Assembly: GCA_964036295.1 (NCBI GenBank)
Contig: OZ038468.1
Location: 3,158,501 to 3,222,500, forward strand
Reading direction: 5' to 3'
Length of the DNA: 64,000 nucleotides
From: Plumapathes pennacea
Lineage: Eukaryota; Cnidaria; Anthozoa; Antipatharia; Myriopathidae
Shown here: one piece after another, positions 46,601-64,000 of the stretch
Layout of the letters: every line of letters begins with the position of its first letter
Position numbering within the stretch: position 1 is the stretch's first letter
Program-made: the position numbers and the translations under genes
The notes under the pieces: model-generated
The model's input: the letters and a program-made list of their open reading frames with translations, nothing else
Told to the model about the DNA's origin: nothing
The model's database searches: none

Positions 46601-48480
46601 TCTTGACTTCAAACTGCCATCAAATCACATTATATTGCAACTACAGACGTCCCCATAGATACGATTTTAAAAACTCGTACAACGTAAGGTTATGTATTCG
46701 AGCACATGTTTTAATAGAAGGCGCGACGACTTGAGTCCTTTACAAAGGTTATGTACAATACAGTGTCGTGCCAGCGAGTAAGCTGGACTTTTCTTTTAAT
46801 TTTGAGCGTGTTTTTTCTTCTCTCTCTTTGAAAGAAAAAAATAATAAATTATCACTTCCACGGGCAACCCAAAATTGCACATATACAATTGTCTATAATA
46901 TCTTTTTACAGCATAAAAAGGAGAAAAGTCCTAATTTCCCGACGATACGATTCCATCTGCCTGTGAAAGTAGACCTGGTCCTTGCTCTGAAAAATGTACC
47001 TGTCGAAAATACAGATGGCGTTAGAATTTGGGCATGGAACACTGGAAATTAGGAAAACAATGACTTCTGACCACTGCCCAGAGGGCAAAACCTCAAACAA
47101 ATAATTTCCTGAAATCAATCGCATGATCGAGAATATATTCGGAGCGAAAAGCGACAGAAGTACCGAAGAAAGAGTTCATCCATCTCGCGTAATAGTATAA
47201 GGTATTAGAATGGATGCGGTTCGGACCCATAGGAGTTCGATTCCTCGAATAAATAACAGTTTTTCACGCGTGCGTGACATGAACTCTTATGGTTATAATT
47301 TTCGTTTTGCAAACTGCTCAACGCTCGTCTTTTGCATATTCACTGCACGTGGCCTTTGTTCGTTAAATGACTACTCCGGTAACTCTTTCTCACCACACGC
47401 TGTGTCAAATATGATTATCGAACACTGAACACAACACACGCCGTGCCTGTTTATTTCTTGCGATAAAAAGGCAGCCTAACAGCCTCGAGGGATGCAAAGA
47501 TGTGGAGTGTTTTCTAAACATCGATAACGAGCTTCAGGTTTTGTATAACCGGAGCACACAACTTGAGTGCAATATTCCCTCAAGTGGATCAGAACTTCCT
47601 TCCTCCCTATTATTTCCAACGAGCTGGGAAGGTGAAATCACAGCTGTTATTAAATCGACCACGTTTATAGCGGTCATTTGGTGTTATAAATTTTGACTGG
47701 GGGCCAAAATACACAAGAACATGCACGACATTTGAGAAGTTTGAGCACGTCGACAGGAAGGACATTTGAGTTTTACTCCTTTTCTTTTTCTGACACAATA
47801 ACTTTCGTGCCACAGATTCCAGAGAGCCACAAGACTTGTTCTTCTGCCAAGTGAAGGTCGTTTGCTTTACAAACGAGAAACCCGCCTCTCGATGCGGGAG
47901 ATTTTAGCACAAAGCCACATTTGACATTAATGACTTGCTACTGTTGAAAAACATGCCCGACTAATAGCTTCGTTTATCTGTTACTGTGAAGAGTTTATTT
48001 AAAACTCCGCCTGCAAGGCCAGCAACAAAACAATCTAAAAATAAACTGAACTGTGAGCGCTCGAAGAAAGCCTGCAATCGACAAGAAGTAATTCTGGCCT
48101 CAAGCAACGAAGGAGCTAATATATCAGACTGGCACAGGATCACACAGAAGGGCGAAGACTCACAAAATCATGGGCGATAACCCCTCCATTACTGTGTGTA
48201 CGCTTCACAATAGCACTGCCCGTCAGGCTCATTTGGCTTATTGTATATTCCCTGTTTCACACGCACAAGATTCGCGAACTGAATAGAACGCTTTGTGTTT
48301 AGTCAGAACAATAGCGTTAATTGTGAAGTCAACCCAAAATCAGTTGGCTTCGCTTCACTTGTTGCAGCCGTTCAACTTGACAAAACAAACCGGTTAAAGT
48401 TCTAGAACAAAATCTGCGAGTGTCTGCATCACTCGAAGCTTCGCGTTCGCTAGCGGGGAAAAACTCCAACAAGGTCTTAT
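43621..48480. other. Noncoding stretch downstream of Islet
   Basis: No supported exon. It contains a foldback at 45,104-45,253 (arms cctccaagatcgtac and inverse). The unidentified last Islet exon may lie here or further left. Confidence 0.45.
45104..45253. mobile_element. Foldback sequence
   Basis: Inverted ends cctccttttccctccaagat / atcttggaggaaaaaggagg, continuing cgtac, with gcgcg-rich centre. Confidence 0.6.
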
Positions 48481-48511
48481 AATTCTACAAAAAAAGTGTT
48501 GATTCGCTTAC

Positions 48512-48727
48512 CAACTGTTGAAAAGGTCCTTGCTCCATTTCATTGTGCATCGCAAACTCGTTTAGAGCTTTCCAAGGTTGATAACCTGAGACATCTGTCA
48601 TGGACAGATCTTGCGGCCTAAGCGAAGCTGGATTAGTGTTAAAATGAACACCCGAAATAGCTGATAGTTGCTGCGGTATCGTTCTTGGCGGAGCGCCGCT
48701 GGTAGGAGAGATTCCAGAAGGACTCAT
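48512..48727 (-). CDS. ISL1: Islet C-terminal exon (partner-binding region)
   Basis: Acceptor CTCCTTCTTCAG/ATGAGTCC; 72 codons with [16 protein letters not shown], then the conserved [14 protein letters not shown] stretch; donor TTG/GTAAGC in phase 0. If not spliced, the frame would read nine further codons (VSESTLFL) to a stop at 48485, so the gene could also end here. Confidence 0.9.
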
Positions 48728-51492
48728 CTGAAGAAGGAATGGCGAGAGAGCGAACTGGTATAAGACAATAGCAAACGGAACGCCATCGTATGCATGGGAG
48801 TCACGATTGTAAGGTCAATACGCTACCCGGGAGATGCTGTGTGGTCAAAGAGGGATCATCATTATTTTAACATTAAACTGAAAGTAAGCTGTCAAAACAG
48901 GAGAGACGAAAAAAAATCAAGTTAAGTCCAAATAAACTGGCAAACAGGCATCGATCGACCCCTGGGTTTCACAAAAATTCTCTTGCAAGTTGCGTACACA
49001 TGATGTTACAACTTTTTACAACCTCACGTGAAAATATGCCGATTTGTGGCTGGGAAATACGCACACCTTTAGTGGATAGCGTATTTCACGGGAAAAGTGC
49101 TAAATCGAATGAAAACCCAAGGGTCCCCGAGCAGCTGGAACCTTGCCCATTTCAAATTAACACCTTTTCACTAATTTTTTCAATTACGTTAACAAGACTA
49201 GAACCCAATACTACAGAACTTGCACAATGAAAGCGATTCACTACCGACAAAGATAAATTAATTTTGCCGAAGTGACGCCCTGGATTTTTGCTGTGAAGAT
49301 GTATATCTCTCTTATAAATTGAGCTATAACACGGAAATATGCGAATGCGCGCACGAGAGCTGTAGATATTGAATTATGATAAACCAAAGCCCTCAGGCAA
49401 CGGCCAGAGATGCGAAACGCTTACCTGTCCGTCATCAGAAACGGCACCAGGGCCTTGGGATCCTTGCTGTTTGAGGAGGATAGACTTTTTCTTGTCTTTG
49501 CAACGCTTGTTTTGGAACCAGACTCGAATCACGCGCGGGCTAAGTCCCGTCATTTCCACAAGCTGTTCCTTCATCATGGCGTCAGGCCTCGGGTTGGCGG
49601 CGTAGCAAGTTCTAAGTGTATGGAGTTGTTTTTCGTTCAATACTGTCCGCACTCGCGTGGTTTTCTCGGATTTTCGCCGGCCTGGAGGAGAGCCATCAGA
49701 TTGTCCGTTTGTCTGAGCTGCAGAACGTATTAAATAAGGCTCTGTTATCGCTCGCGATACCGATCGGACTCACGTCAAAGTGACATTACGCCGATGACAA
49801 TGTTAAACCAGCAGTGAGTGAATATCGAGAAAAAGCTGTGTATGATGATTGCTCGATTCCATAAACATCCTTAAGAAGCACTTTAGTCCACTATATTCAG
49901 CAATTCTAGTTAGCTTTGTTGATGGTTCAGTTGCGCTCCATAATAAAACATTTATAAAACCGGATATGGTTAGTAACAAAATACGCAAGCCTCACAAACT
50001 GATAACAGATCATTTCATTCTCAAAAGCCAAGATACTTGGGCGATATCGGTCGACTTCCTTGCTAAATGCCGGTTTTCCTGATCCAATTCGCGCAGTTTA
50101 GAACCGGAACTGACTTCACAGCCGCCCAAAGCATGCAATGGACAAGTCAACACAATCACAGCGTCTTGCAAAAGGCTTGTACTCGCGCGGCGGTGGAAAA
50201 TGCGAATATAAAATCACCCGCGACATTGAGCTGCTAAGGATCGAACTAAATCAAAATCTGCCTCAAAAACACTTGATATGTGCGAGTGAATGAAAGTCGC
50301 TAATAGCGTTATCAGTGCCAATTTGATTAAAACCCGATAACTGTACAAGACGACCCACCACAGAGCAATGCAAACAACTTACCCCCCGACTGCGATGACG
50401 ATCTGAGTGGCTGGCGACCCTGCGTTACTTGCGTCGCTCCAGCACAAGCCGTCGCTTTCTCCACGATCTGGTGGTCTTCTTTGCAAAACAAACCATCGTC
50501 TCGTAGAGCGAACTCATCGCCCGGTATGAGCTTTCTGCTGCATGCAACACAGCGAAAGCACTCGACGTGGTAAATCTTATTTTTCGCTCGCATGACAAAA
50601 TCGTTCTTGGTGAAGCTTGAAGAACACTTGGCGCACTTCGTGCCGAACAGTCTGTGGAGGCGAAGCAAACGCTAGTGAGTAAATAGCCCGCTTTTCAGAA
50701 CAAGTTTGGCAAATATACTTATGCCACTAGATGTTCAAGTCGTATATGGAATCAGATTTGCTCGCGCTAAAATGATTCGCTCGCGTCTCGCGATGCTAAA
50801 GGACCGCTGTATCTTTACACGCTTCATGGAGAAATCACAGGAAACCACACACACACATTGTGTTATTAGCCTCCTGCCTGTATAGGAGGCAAACTTTCCC
50901 GCCTCATATTGCCACTATAATCGGAGGCGGAGCCGCTTGCCCAAATGTGAACAGAATTTCCTGAGGCCCGGCAACTCTGTATACAGTGTGAATTTCTTAC
51001 TAATTGGCTGCTCCTAATCCAATCTGTAGACTGTAATCGCTTGTAATCGGCTCTCTCGCAGGAGACTCACAAATCTGTGAAACTGCGGCGAGTATAACAA
51101 TCGAACTGTTGAACAATACACTCACAAAGCCGTCAAAATCCTGTCGTCCTAATTAACAACATCAGATCTTGCTTGAAATACTTGAAATGCATACATGTCG
51201 CAGCAATCCTAATATACAATCCATCAATTCTTAAGTGAGAATAGAAACACATTGCTTCAGACATGGCCACAGGGGACGGAGGGCTGCACAACCGTGCCTT
51301 ACCTGACGTAATCGCGTTTGCAGTAAGTCTTGCCGTCTTTCACGAAACAGGTACAAGTCTCGTCTAGGAAGATGTGGCAGTCGGCACATTTGAGGCAGCT
51401 AGCGTGCCACTCGAGATCTGGCGCAACTCGAAGAATGTACTGATCGTGGATTTGCGACCCGCAGCCAACACACATCGAAACCCGGCGTTTCT
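48512..51492 (-). CDS. ISL1: Islet-type LIM-homeodomain transcription factor (four exons, both ends incomplete)
   Basis: Exons in coding order: 51303-51492 (LIM1), 50383-50651 (LIM2), 49425-49717 (homeodomain), 48512-48727 (C-terminal block); phases join correctly. LIM1 reads [20 protein letters not shown] and continues to [11 protein letters not shown]2 starts [20 protein letters not shown]. The homeodomain starts [20 protein letters not shown], with recognition helix [12 protein letters not shown], almost identical to vertebrate ISL1/ISL2. The last exon has [20 protein letters not shown] then FQQL, matching the conserved ISL C-terminal region. Known role: nuclear factor specifying neurons, partnering LDB and LHX proteins. 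The Ser/Pro-rich linkers differ. Missing: start codon exon (see 63,466) and true last exon. Intron positions within LIM and before the homeodomain fit the ISL family. It cannot be told ISL1 from ISL2; the cnidarian gene is probably pre-duplication. Confidence 0.95.
49425..49717 (-). CDS. ISL1: Islet homeodomain exon
   Basis: Acceptor TTCTGCAG, linker [18 protein letters not shown], full homeodomain, then [20 protein letters not shown] before donor CAG/GTAAGC. Phase 0 at the end. Confidence 0.96.
50383..50651 (-). CDS. ISL1: Islet LIM2 exon
   Basis: Acceptor CGCCTCCACAG; second LIM domain complete with [20 protein letters not shown]; ends in a Ser/Gln/Gly linker before donor GTAAGT. Phase 1 at the end. 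Confidence 0.95.
51303..51492 (-). CDS. ISL1: Islet LIM1 exon
   Basis: Acceptor TATCTTGCAG at 51493, donor CAG/GTAAGG at 51302. Starts with two bases of a split codon, then [11 protein letters not shown]. All eight zinc ligands of a LIM domain are present. Confidence 0.95.
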
Positions 51493-57101
<5,609 letters not shown>

Positions 57102-58495
57102 TACACTGTTATTTTCAGGGAGTTATTTTAACTCCAAATAGGAAGTAAAAAAAAAAAAAGATACAGAACGACTCCCTTTTTAGAGTAGTTTTCACTCCCA
57201 CTCTTTAACTCCCTCATGAGAGTAAAATAAACTCCCTTTAGGAAGTTAATTTTACTCTCATGACGGAGTTAAAAAGTGGGAGTGAAAACCACTCTAAATC
57301 AAAGCAGCAAGGCAGCTGTAAGCTCGCGAATTTGTAAAAAGTACTTTTGCGGGAGTGGGTATTTAATAGAACTGGCTCAAGGCCACATCGTAAAAATTGC
57401 TCAATTTTAGGTATGTGGAAGTTCGCATCCATTTCCGCGGGCCTCCACTTTTGCTGAACCGCGTATTCGATTTAGTCTCAGTTTTGAAAACCCTCATTTA
57501 CGAGGCGGCAGAGGGTGAAAATTATAAAACTTAGACGCTCGAAATGGGAGAATTTAAAATTCTTCACCGAGTCCAAATCTTTGAACCGGAAAGAGACCTT
57601 CCGGAGTCGCAAAGAAAAAAGTCTATCCGTGACTTCATTACTCATGTCATGCACAGCTTATGTTCAACATCTACATATTCATCAGAGGCCATGATACTCC
57701 AGCCTGGGCTGCATTCAAGCTAAATACCTGCTTAAAGAAAACACGCCTTTCTTCTTTTAGCTGAGTTTCAAGTCGAATAAATCTGATAACTTGTTGACAT
57801 TACTTGCGGTTTTGGTCAAATTCATTTTCGAATTCTTCTTCTCTCAGTTCTCTTCAGCAGTTTTCATTACTGGCGAAAACTATGCGAAGCAAAGCAAATA
57901 TAATCAAACGATAGAAATGTTTCGACACGCTGAAGTCGCTCGATCGCGATCAGGGCTGTCAGTGGTCACGGGTCTTTCAACTTTGACTTGCGCTTGTCAA
58001 ACCGAGAATTTACTAAACCCTCTGTGATAATGGTTCTGAAGTGCAACAGATCTACTGGCAATTCAGGAATACAATGATAACAATCAAAATAACTCCAGAA
58101 AACGTCTTCCCATCTCTTCGTTTCTTCATGCGTATTCGCTGATGCTCAAATTTCAAAGGCAATTGTTGACACAGCATGATGGACTGACTGACGCAGTCTT
58201 AACTGCAATAAGGTGGGACGCTTAAAAATGCCACAGCAAAAACTACTTCGACGATCGCGTTCTCGATTTTGTTGCGTTGTCGGTAATATCGATACTGCCC
58301 AAATTGGGAACAGAACGACTTCCATATTTGGAATCCATTGTTGACAGCACCGGGGCACATTCCAGTTGACTGGATCGCGTGAATCTTCGCTTTTCAGCAC
58401 TTCGTGCTGAACGCGAGCTTAAAAAGGAGTCGTTCTGTACCTTTTCTTAAACTCCCTTTTTGGAGTTAAAATAACTCACTGAAAATAACAGAGTA
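57102..58495. mobile_element. ACTCC/GGAGT-rich TIR element with 1.1-kb internal insert
   Basis: Left part 57102-57296 matches the first two thirds of the 304-bp element at 42.7 kb, including tacactgttattttcaggga and gtgggagtgaaaaccactct. Right part 58421-58495 matches the rest (ggagtcgttctgtacc ... aactcactgaaaataacagagta). The 1,124 bp between is unrelated and absent from the shorter copy. Confidence 0.75.
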
Positions 58496-60106
58496 CAACC
58501 GTTTGATATGAGAGGCTTTAAGTTTTCCGATGTTACCTGGAAAGCAATGGACGTTGAAAATACTTATGTTCGTACAAGTCGCCAAGTCTATACTTTTTTT
58601 TTATCAGGTTGGCAACCAAATAGTCTGAATTTATATTTCTGTGTATAAAATAGAAACTATATAACGCGCGCTCTGATTGGTTCCCAACCATGTTTGCATG
58701 AGGCTATATAACGGAAAAGCGGATAGGACAATTGTCAACTTGTGTTTCTATTGTCTTAGTGCGAGAGAAAAAACCTCTAACCACGCTTACGCCCAAGGTT
58801 GAACGATATTAGTACAATCAGGCTGGTCACATGACCAAAATCCACCACGTGACAGAAAATTCATCACCTGAAGCTTTTTGAGTGCCAGAAATGGAAAGAA
58901 CGTGAAACAATACGTGGAAACGCAAAATTTCAAGCTCATGGCATTTATAGATAGAATTTGGCAGCATTTTGAAGTGTGGGGAAAGTTGCTGGTAAGCAAG
59001 GGCTTGCTAATTCAAAGTGCCTCTACTTTCTCGCTCAACTAAGATCAACAATTACCTTTATTTCATGTACAGGCAAAATCAGGGTCAAAATTCTTTAAAT
59101 TCAAAATCAAGGCGTAAACCAGCTTTTCATAGCCACCAGTTTCCATGAATGAACAGCAAGGGAGACGACTTAATTATACAATACATAATTTTAAACTTTG
59201 AATACAAATTAGGTACAGAAAAGAATTTCTTCGGCAATAAAGAACGGAACACAGCTATTGGACGATATATTTATTTTGAGTGACAACACCTATCGGATTT
59301 CAGTCAGGTTTATCTTTTCGGCTTCCACAGTGATCAGGAGGAAAAGAAGCGTTGACAGCATAAATTTAGCCCACCGCATTGGAGAAATTGGAATTGAGTG
59401 TGCAAATATGAACCAACATTTTAAAAAATGAGAACAGAACCGCTGAGTCAATGCTGATATGGACGACTGACCCACAGCGGCTTCACGAAATATGAACTAA
59501 AGGACCGCGAACAGTTCAATTTTCCGTGGAATTTGTGATAAACTTTTCCCGGTTTCATAGTTTGGCCACATGCCCCGCAACCATTAAAGTAAGATGATCG
59601 TTGCAAAAAAGCAAAAGCGACTTGGTACACATTGAATATTTAATTGGTCGCATTAGCTGTAGAATTCACAACTCTACAACTAAAGTATACTATTTCAAAT
59701 GTTTAGTTTGTGTTTGCAAGATTGCGATTAACTTTAGAATGGACAAGATGACTTACTGAATAATTTGAAAATAACATAATCTTTTCTTCAAAATGCGCCC
59801 CGACAACTATGCATCTGCAGATCATTGTTTCTCAAATGCAGTCTATTAATACTATGACTAATACATACATCACCAAAAAGTTATGTATTGATAACAAAGG
59901 GAATGAAAGCGTACATCCTGTTGTGAATGTCATAAAGTTGTACCAACATGCGAGAACTCATAATTCTCGGTCAGGGAAAATAAACAGAAACGCGCGTACT
60001 GTGGAATTTTTACAGTCTTAAAAAACGTGACGAAGTTTAGTCAAAGACCCAAGTTTGAAACCTCAGTGTATATATACGAGCCGAGAATTAAAAACTAAAC
60101 ACATGT

Positions 60107-60137
<31 letters not shown>

Positions 60138-63100
60138 GGATTTTTTTTCTCAAACCAAACTGAAATTAATATCCTGCTCGTTAATTTAGTTTGTGGTTTT
60201 ACACAAAAGAAGCGTTTTTTTCCCCTGGGCTGCAGCGGCGGCACAATTCTGCTAGGAAATTAGATCTGAAAACGAAATTAAAGTCGGCACGACGCCAAAC
60301 AGAGGCGGCCCTGAGACAAAACATTTTCTCGCTTAGCAAAATTTTTAGAATGACACAGAAATAAAAACTGCTTGGCGGGTGGCATCGATTAATTAATGGG
60401 ATAAAATGCAAAATGTCCCCAGACTAACGAAAGGGCAAAGAAGCTTTTGTACATTAAGTATTTATGTTGATTTCCTCCAGCTGTCTTCTACACAATATTT
60501 TCTTCAGTGTTCTAGATCTTTCCACCGCGGGAATTACAGAGAAAAGCATATGGGAGAAACACTGTAACAAAAGACAAGCGACGAGTTCTATATTGCCCAA
60601 TTATTCCTTTGCAGTGTAATAATGCTATATACACTATAAGATACAACAAGCTACCACGAAGCCAAGAATTAAAAGAGAATTAGAAAACAAAGGACTTATT
60701 CCATGTTTGTAAGTGATCGCTACGAAAATTAATACTAAGATTGACTCATGAAATCGTGCCTGCTATTCCGAATAAATTTCATTGCAGTATAAATACTTCA
60801 TCGTAGAACTGGAACGATAACCACTAAGACTTAGAAGGACACAGCAGGAAACAATAAATAACATACAGTAAGATGAAATACATTGAAAAAGTTCTGCACG
60901 AGTAAGAAAGGGGCATATGATCGTCCAGTAATCTTAGGTCAACCGCATGCAGCACCAATAGGGTAAAAGTATAAAAATCAATCATTTAGTTCGACTGGCT
61001 TTCTAGCCCTTGCTCTCTAAGCTTGCTTTATTTTTCACGGGAGATGTGAGCATTAAAACGTTACCTCGTGTTCCATGTTAGCCACACAAGAGAAATGCAT
61101 ATTTCAAAACATGTTTTAGGAGGCCGCTTTGGACAAAACTAGAGGGCAGTTATCGATTACGATTTCTGGCGATTTTTAGCTTAGCATTTTTGAGCAAATA
61201 AGTATTAAATATTAATAAATATTTTTCCCCGAGAAATCGAAGCAGGCAGTATAATGTAAACTCGTGCTCTATGTTAGCCATACAAGCAAATTTTTCAGTA
61301 AAGTTTGCGGATATTTTTTTGGACAAAACCAGATGACATGTAGTTTTAAGCAAATAAACCTTTCCCGGGATAAGTTTAAGACAGCCAGACACACCACTAG
61401 TATAATAGAAAGCATCTTCACAGTTCAAACAACCAAGTGTACTTGCTGATCCAAGGTGCTCAATGGTTGTTCAAGGACCTGTTGGTCGCACTAGGCAAAA
61501 GAAGTTACAAGTACAAGTACCAGGAAAGTTCGGACAGGCTGCTTGTAACTGACGAACGTGCTAGCGCCTGGGGATATGATGAGAGCTTTGATAATCATTT
61601 AGAAAAAGGTGGAAAACAGCCTCAGGAAGAGATTTTTTTTTTATCAATTATCGTCCTCTGACAAGGCTGTAGCAAACGCTCCAACGAACTGAATTTTAGC
61701 TAAAGGTTCCAGCTTCAATCTGAACAAACGAACAGTTTATTGCAGTCGGTCGCGGACACAAGGACAACATCGGACTGCCAAACAGTACTGAATACATGAA
61801 TGTCACAGCTTTTCACTATTAGAAATAGAATTCCTCTGTCTAACCTACGAGCCTGTCAGGAAGGTGGACTTTAGCCAGCTGGAAGTTGCACTTTTTCTTT
61901 GACACACGAATGAGAAACGGCTACAGAATGATGACTTACAGCTGCTGCTTGTAAGAGCAACTTCTTTCACAACCAAGCAAAGCATCTACTATTATTTACG
62001 AGAAAAAACTCAGCTGAAATATATTGGCACAATGCATTCAAAATAGGTTGTAATGTTTCGTATTCAAGTTTCATACAGTAGGGCTTTAGTGAATTTGCTA
62101 ATGAGGCGAAAGCCGCGCTGTCAGAAAGAAAACATTAAAGTCTTTTGAATTGCAATGAATTATGACCATGCCAGATGACGAGGGGTTTTATCCTAGAAGA
62201 AAATCCGCAATTTCAAACAGTTTATCATCTCGTCTATTATGAGATCCAGTTTGGGCCATAAACACTAAAACTAGAAGGGTTTATAGTAATACTAAAAAAT
62301 AGGAAAGGGTGGTTGAAATGCACTCTTAGGATTCTCGGTCAAATTTCGGTCAAGACTTTTGTTTTATTCCTGAAAATTTTAAAGATAAAGATTCGACTTT
62401 GGATGTAAAACAGGTTCTATGTACACTTGCAGGTACAGGCTGACAATTATGCGCGTGCACTCTAGGTGTTGAAACGTCAGCTTCAAGTAAATCGCGGCAA
62501 GAACAAGGGAAAAACATGAACCGCAAAAGCAAACACAACAAATGGAAAATATCAAGTTCAACAACAACTTCGCAGCTAACCGAAGGATAACACCTAGAAA
62601 GGGAAAACGAAGTGTTTGCCATAACATGTAAAAATTTGCACATAACCTGCGAGATATCTTATTACATTTGTAAACGCCGTAGGTCGTAAGCAAAAGAGAA
62701 AAGGAAACTTGCCGATTATTATTTTATGAAGCAGAATCTGAAAACGGCGGATAATTTAGGATCTTCGATAGATTAACCAGTATGGGTGTCTGAATAAGTG
62801 AAAACTTGACCAACTGCGTGATGAAGAGTATGCTAATAGCAACTCCTTTTCGCCCTTGAGATGGATCAAATTTCTACATGCAATGTGTTTCATTTGTTTT
62901 ATGCGGGTTTCCTTGCCTCAAATCCAAAAAAGTACGCTAGGCAACTCGTTAAGCCCCTATACGAAACTACTAATGTGTTTGTGTTAAGGTTAAATCAATA
63001 TACAACGAAAAGTTAACAAGCCTTTGTTCAAACGTGTGTAGAGATGGATTTGGCTTCACGTACGACACATTTATACAAGCATCGAATTTATTGCGGCTAC

Positions 63101-63465
63101 CATTGCCACCCATGCATAGGAAAACCAGAATCTTAAGTAACTTTCGCATGAATGAAAAAGGAAGAAAGAAGGAAATGACTCTCTCGCATCTCCAAATGCA
63201 CACTGCTCCATTTCATTCAAATTTTTAGCCCCTGTTGATTTTGTTGGCTTCTACATATCGTAAAACCCACGTTGAAAATATCTTAAAATAATATATGTGT
63301 TATGACGATGTATGTCAACACCATCAAATTTAACACATCCATGTGATGTACAAGTGGGATTTTATGGAGCGGAGTAAATTCGACAAGATGAAAATAATGG
63401 AACGCAGAGAAAGCACAAACATCAACCAATTCGTAATTGAATACAGTTAAAGGCGACCGAAATAC
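58496..63465. other. Noncoding stretch
   Basis: No supported exon. A short (CA)n(TA)n run lies at 60,109-60,137. Confidence 0.4.
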
Positions 63466-63487
63466 CTCTGACGCTTAGAATCTCCAT
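63466..63487 (-). CDS. Possible first coding exon of Islet
   Basis: On the minus strand ATG (A at -3, G at +4) opens MEILSVR plus one base, then GTATTT. Joined to the LIM1 exon this gives [19 protein letters not shown] in frame, and an in-frame TGA lies upstream of the ATG, so it could be a true start. Short first coding exons are normal in ISL genes. Against it: the donor is weak and the intron would be 12 kb. Confidence 0.3.
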
Positions 63488-64000
63488 CCTGTCTTTCCTT
63501 GGAATGCTGTCTCGCAGGATATTTTCAGTGTGTTCACGGGTAAACTTGGTTTTTCAGCAATAGGCACGTATAGACGCTCTGTGGAAAGATGGACAGTGAG
63601 TGTCACAGGTCGATGAAAAATGAACAAGCTTATTTCAGGTTTTCTACTAACTTCGGGGGTGGGTGAAGTCAGTCGACCACACTGCGTATAGCTTAGATGT
63701 GATTAAAAAAACACCGCCGGCGAAGTGTAGGCTCGTAGTACCTTAGGAACGAGGCAACCCTGATTACATTAGAAAATTAGCGCGCACCGTCGGTACAAGG
63801 AGTATGCACACATACACTGCAATCGTGTTCGTCCAAAATAAAAAAAAGAGAGAAGCCTCCAGGCACACAGATGTTTAGTTTCGTATAAGAAACAGCTGCC
63901 AAACAAAAAGAAAAAAGAAAAATCTATTCTCCTTCAATGAGAAGCGATCGACTGAGGATTGTTGAAAGACTCCTTTCCCTCCTGCGGCAAGAACAGAAGT

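Overview
The window is eukaryotic animal DNA: AT-rich, intron-dense, and full of short inverted-repeat (MITE-like) elements, simple repeats and one tRNA-derived SINE. The two genes I can name, SCAPER and a LIM-homeobox Islet, are metazoan. The residues, the intron-rich structure and the style of MITEs suggest an anthozoan cnidarian, probably a stony coral. That placement is an inference from general look, not a database result.

Layout. (1) 0.5-1.3 kb, plus strand: one uncharacterised single-exon ORF (176 aa) with a splice-acceptor-like site just before the start and overlapping AATAAA signals after it. (2) 1.5-2.6 kb: G-rich tracts and a 39-bp minisatellite. (3) 2,987-29,321, minus strand: a complete SCAPER gene. 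I joined 33 coding exons by hand; all phases agree and the sum is 4,392 nt (1,463 aa plus stop). It has the N-terminal SCAPER block, a cyclin A-associated-type central region, a long charged coiled coil, a C2H2 zinc finger and the conserved C-terminal helical region. Two of its introns use GC-AG splice sites. Its introns hold most of the mobile DNA in the window, including a 0.97-kb TIR element in the last intron that carries a small SUMO/SIM-type ORF on the opposite strand. (4) 29.5-48.4 kb: about 19 kb without a confident gene, holding a SINE, a TTAA-flanked MITE, a 1-kb GAT satellite, one possible signal-peptide exon on the plus strand and a symmetrical ACTCC-rich TIR element. (5) 48,512-51,492, minus strand: four exons of an Islet-type LIM-homeodomain factor (LIM1, LIM2, homeodomain, C-terminal conserved block), with a possible tiny first coding exon 12 kb upstream at 63,466-63,487. 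The true last exon was not found. (6) 51.5-64 kb: noncoding, probably the large first intron and regulatory territory of Islet, with a (CA)n tract and a second ACTCC-rich element that has swallowed 1.1 kb of other DNA.

SCAPER (an ER/cyclin A/cilia-linked housekeeping protein) and Islet (a neural transcription factor) are not expected to act together. They are neighbours in the same orientation, separated by a large repeat-rich gap. The most unusual biology seen is the interplay of MITEs with SCAPER splicing: elements sit on or within a few bases of splice sites, one 3' splice site is tandemly copied, and a 164-bp MITE-derived array shows an alternating two-variant order.
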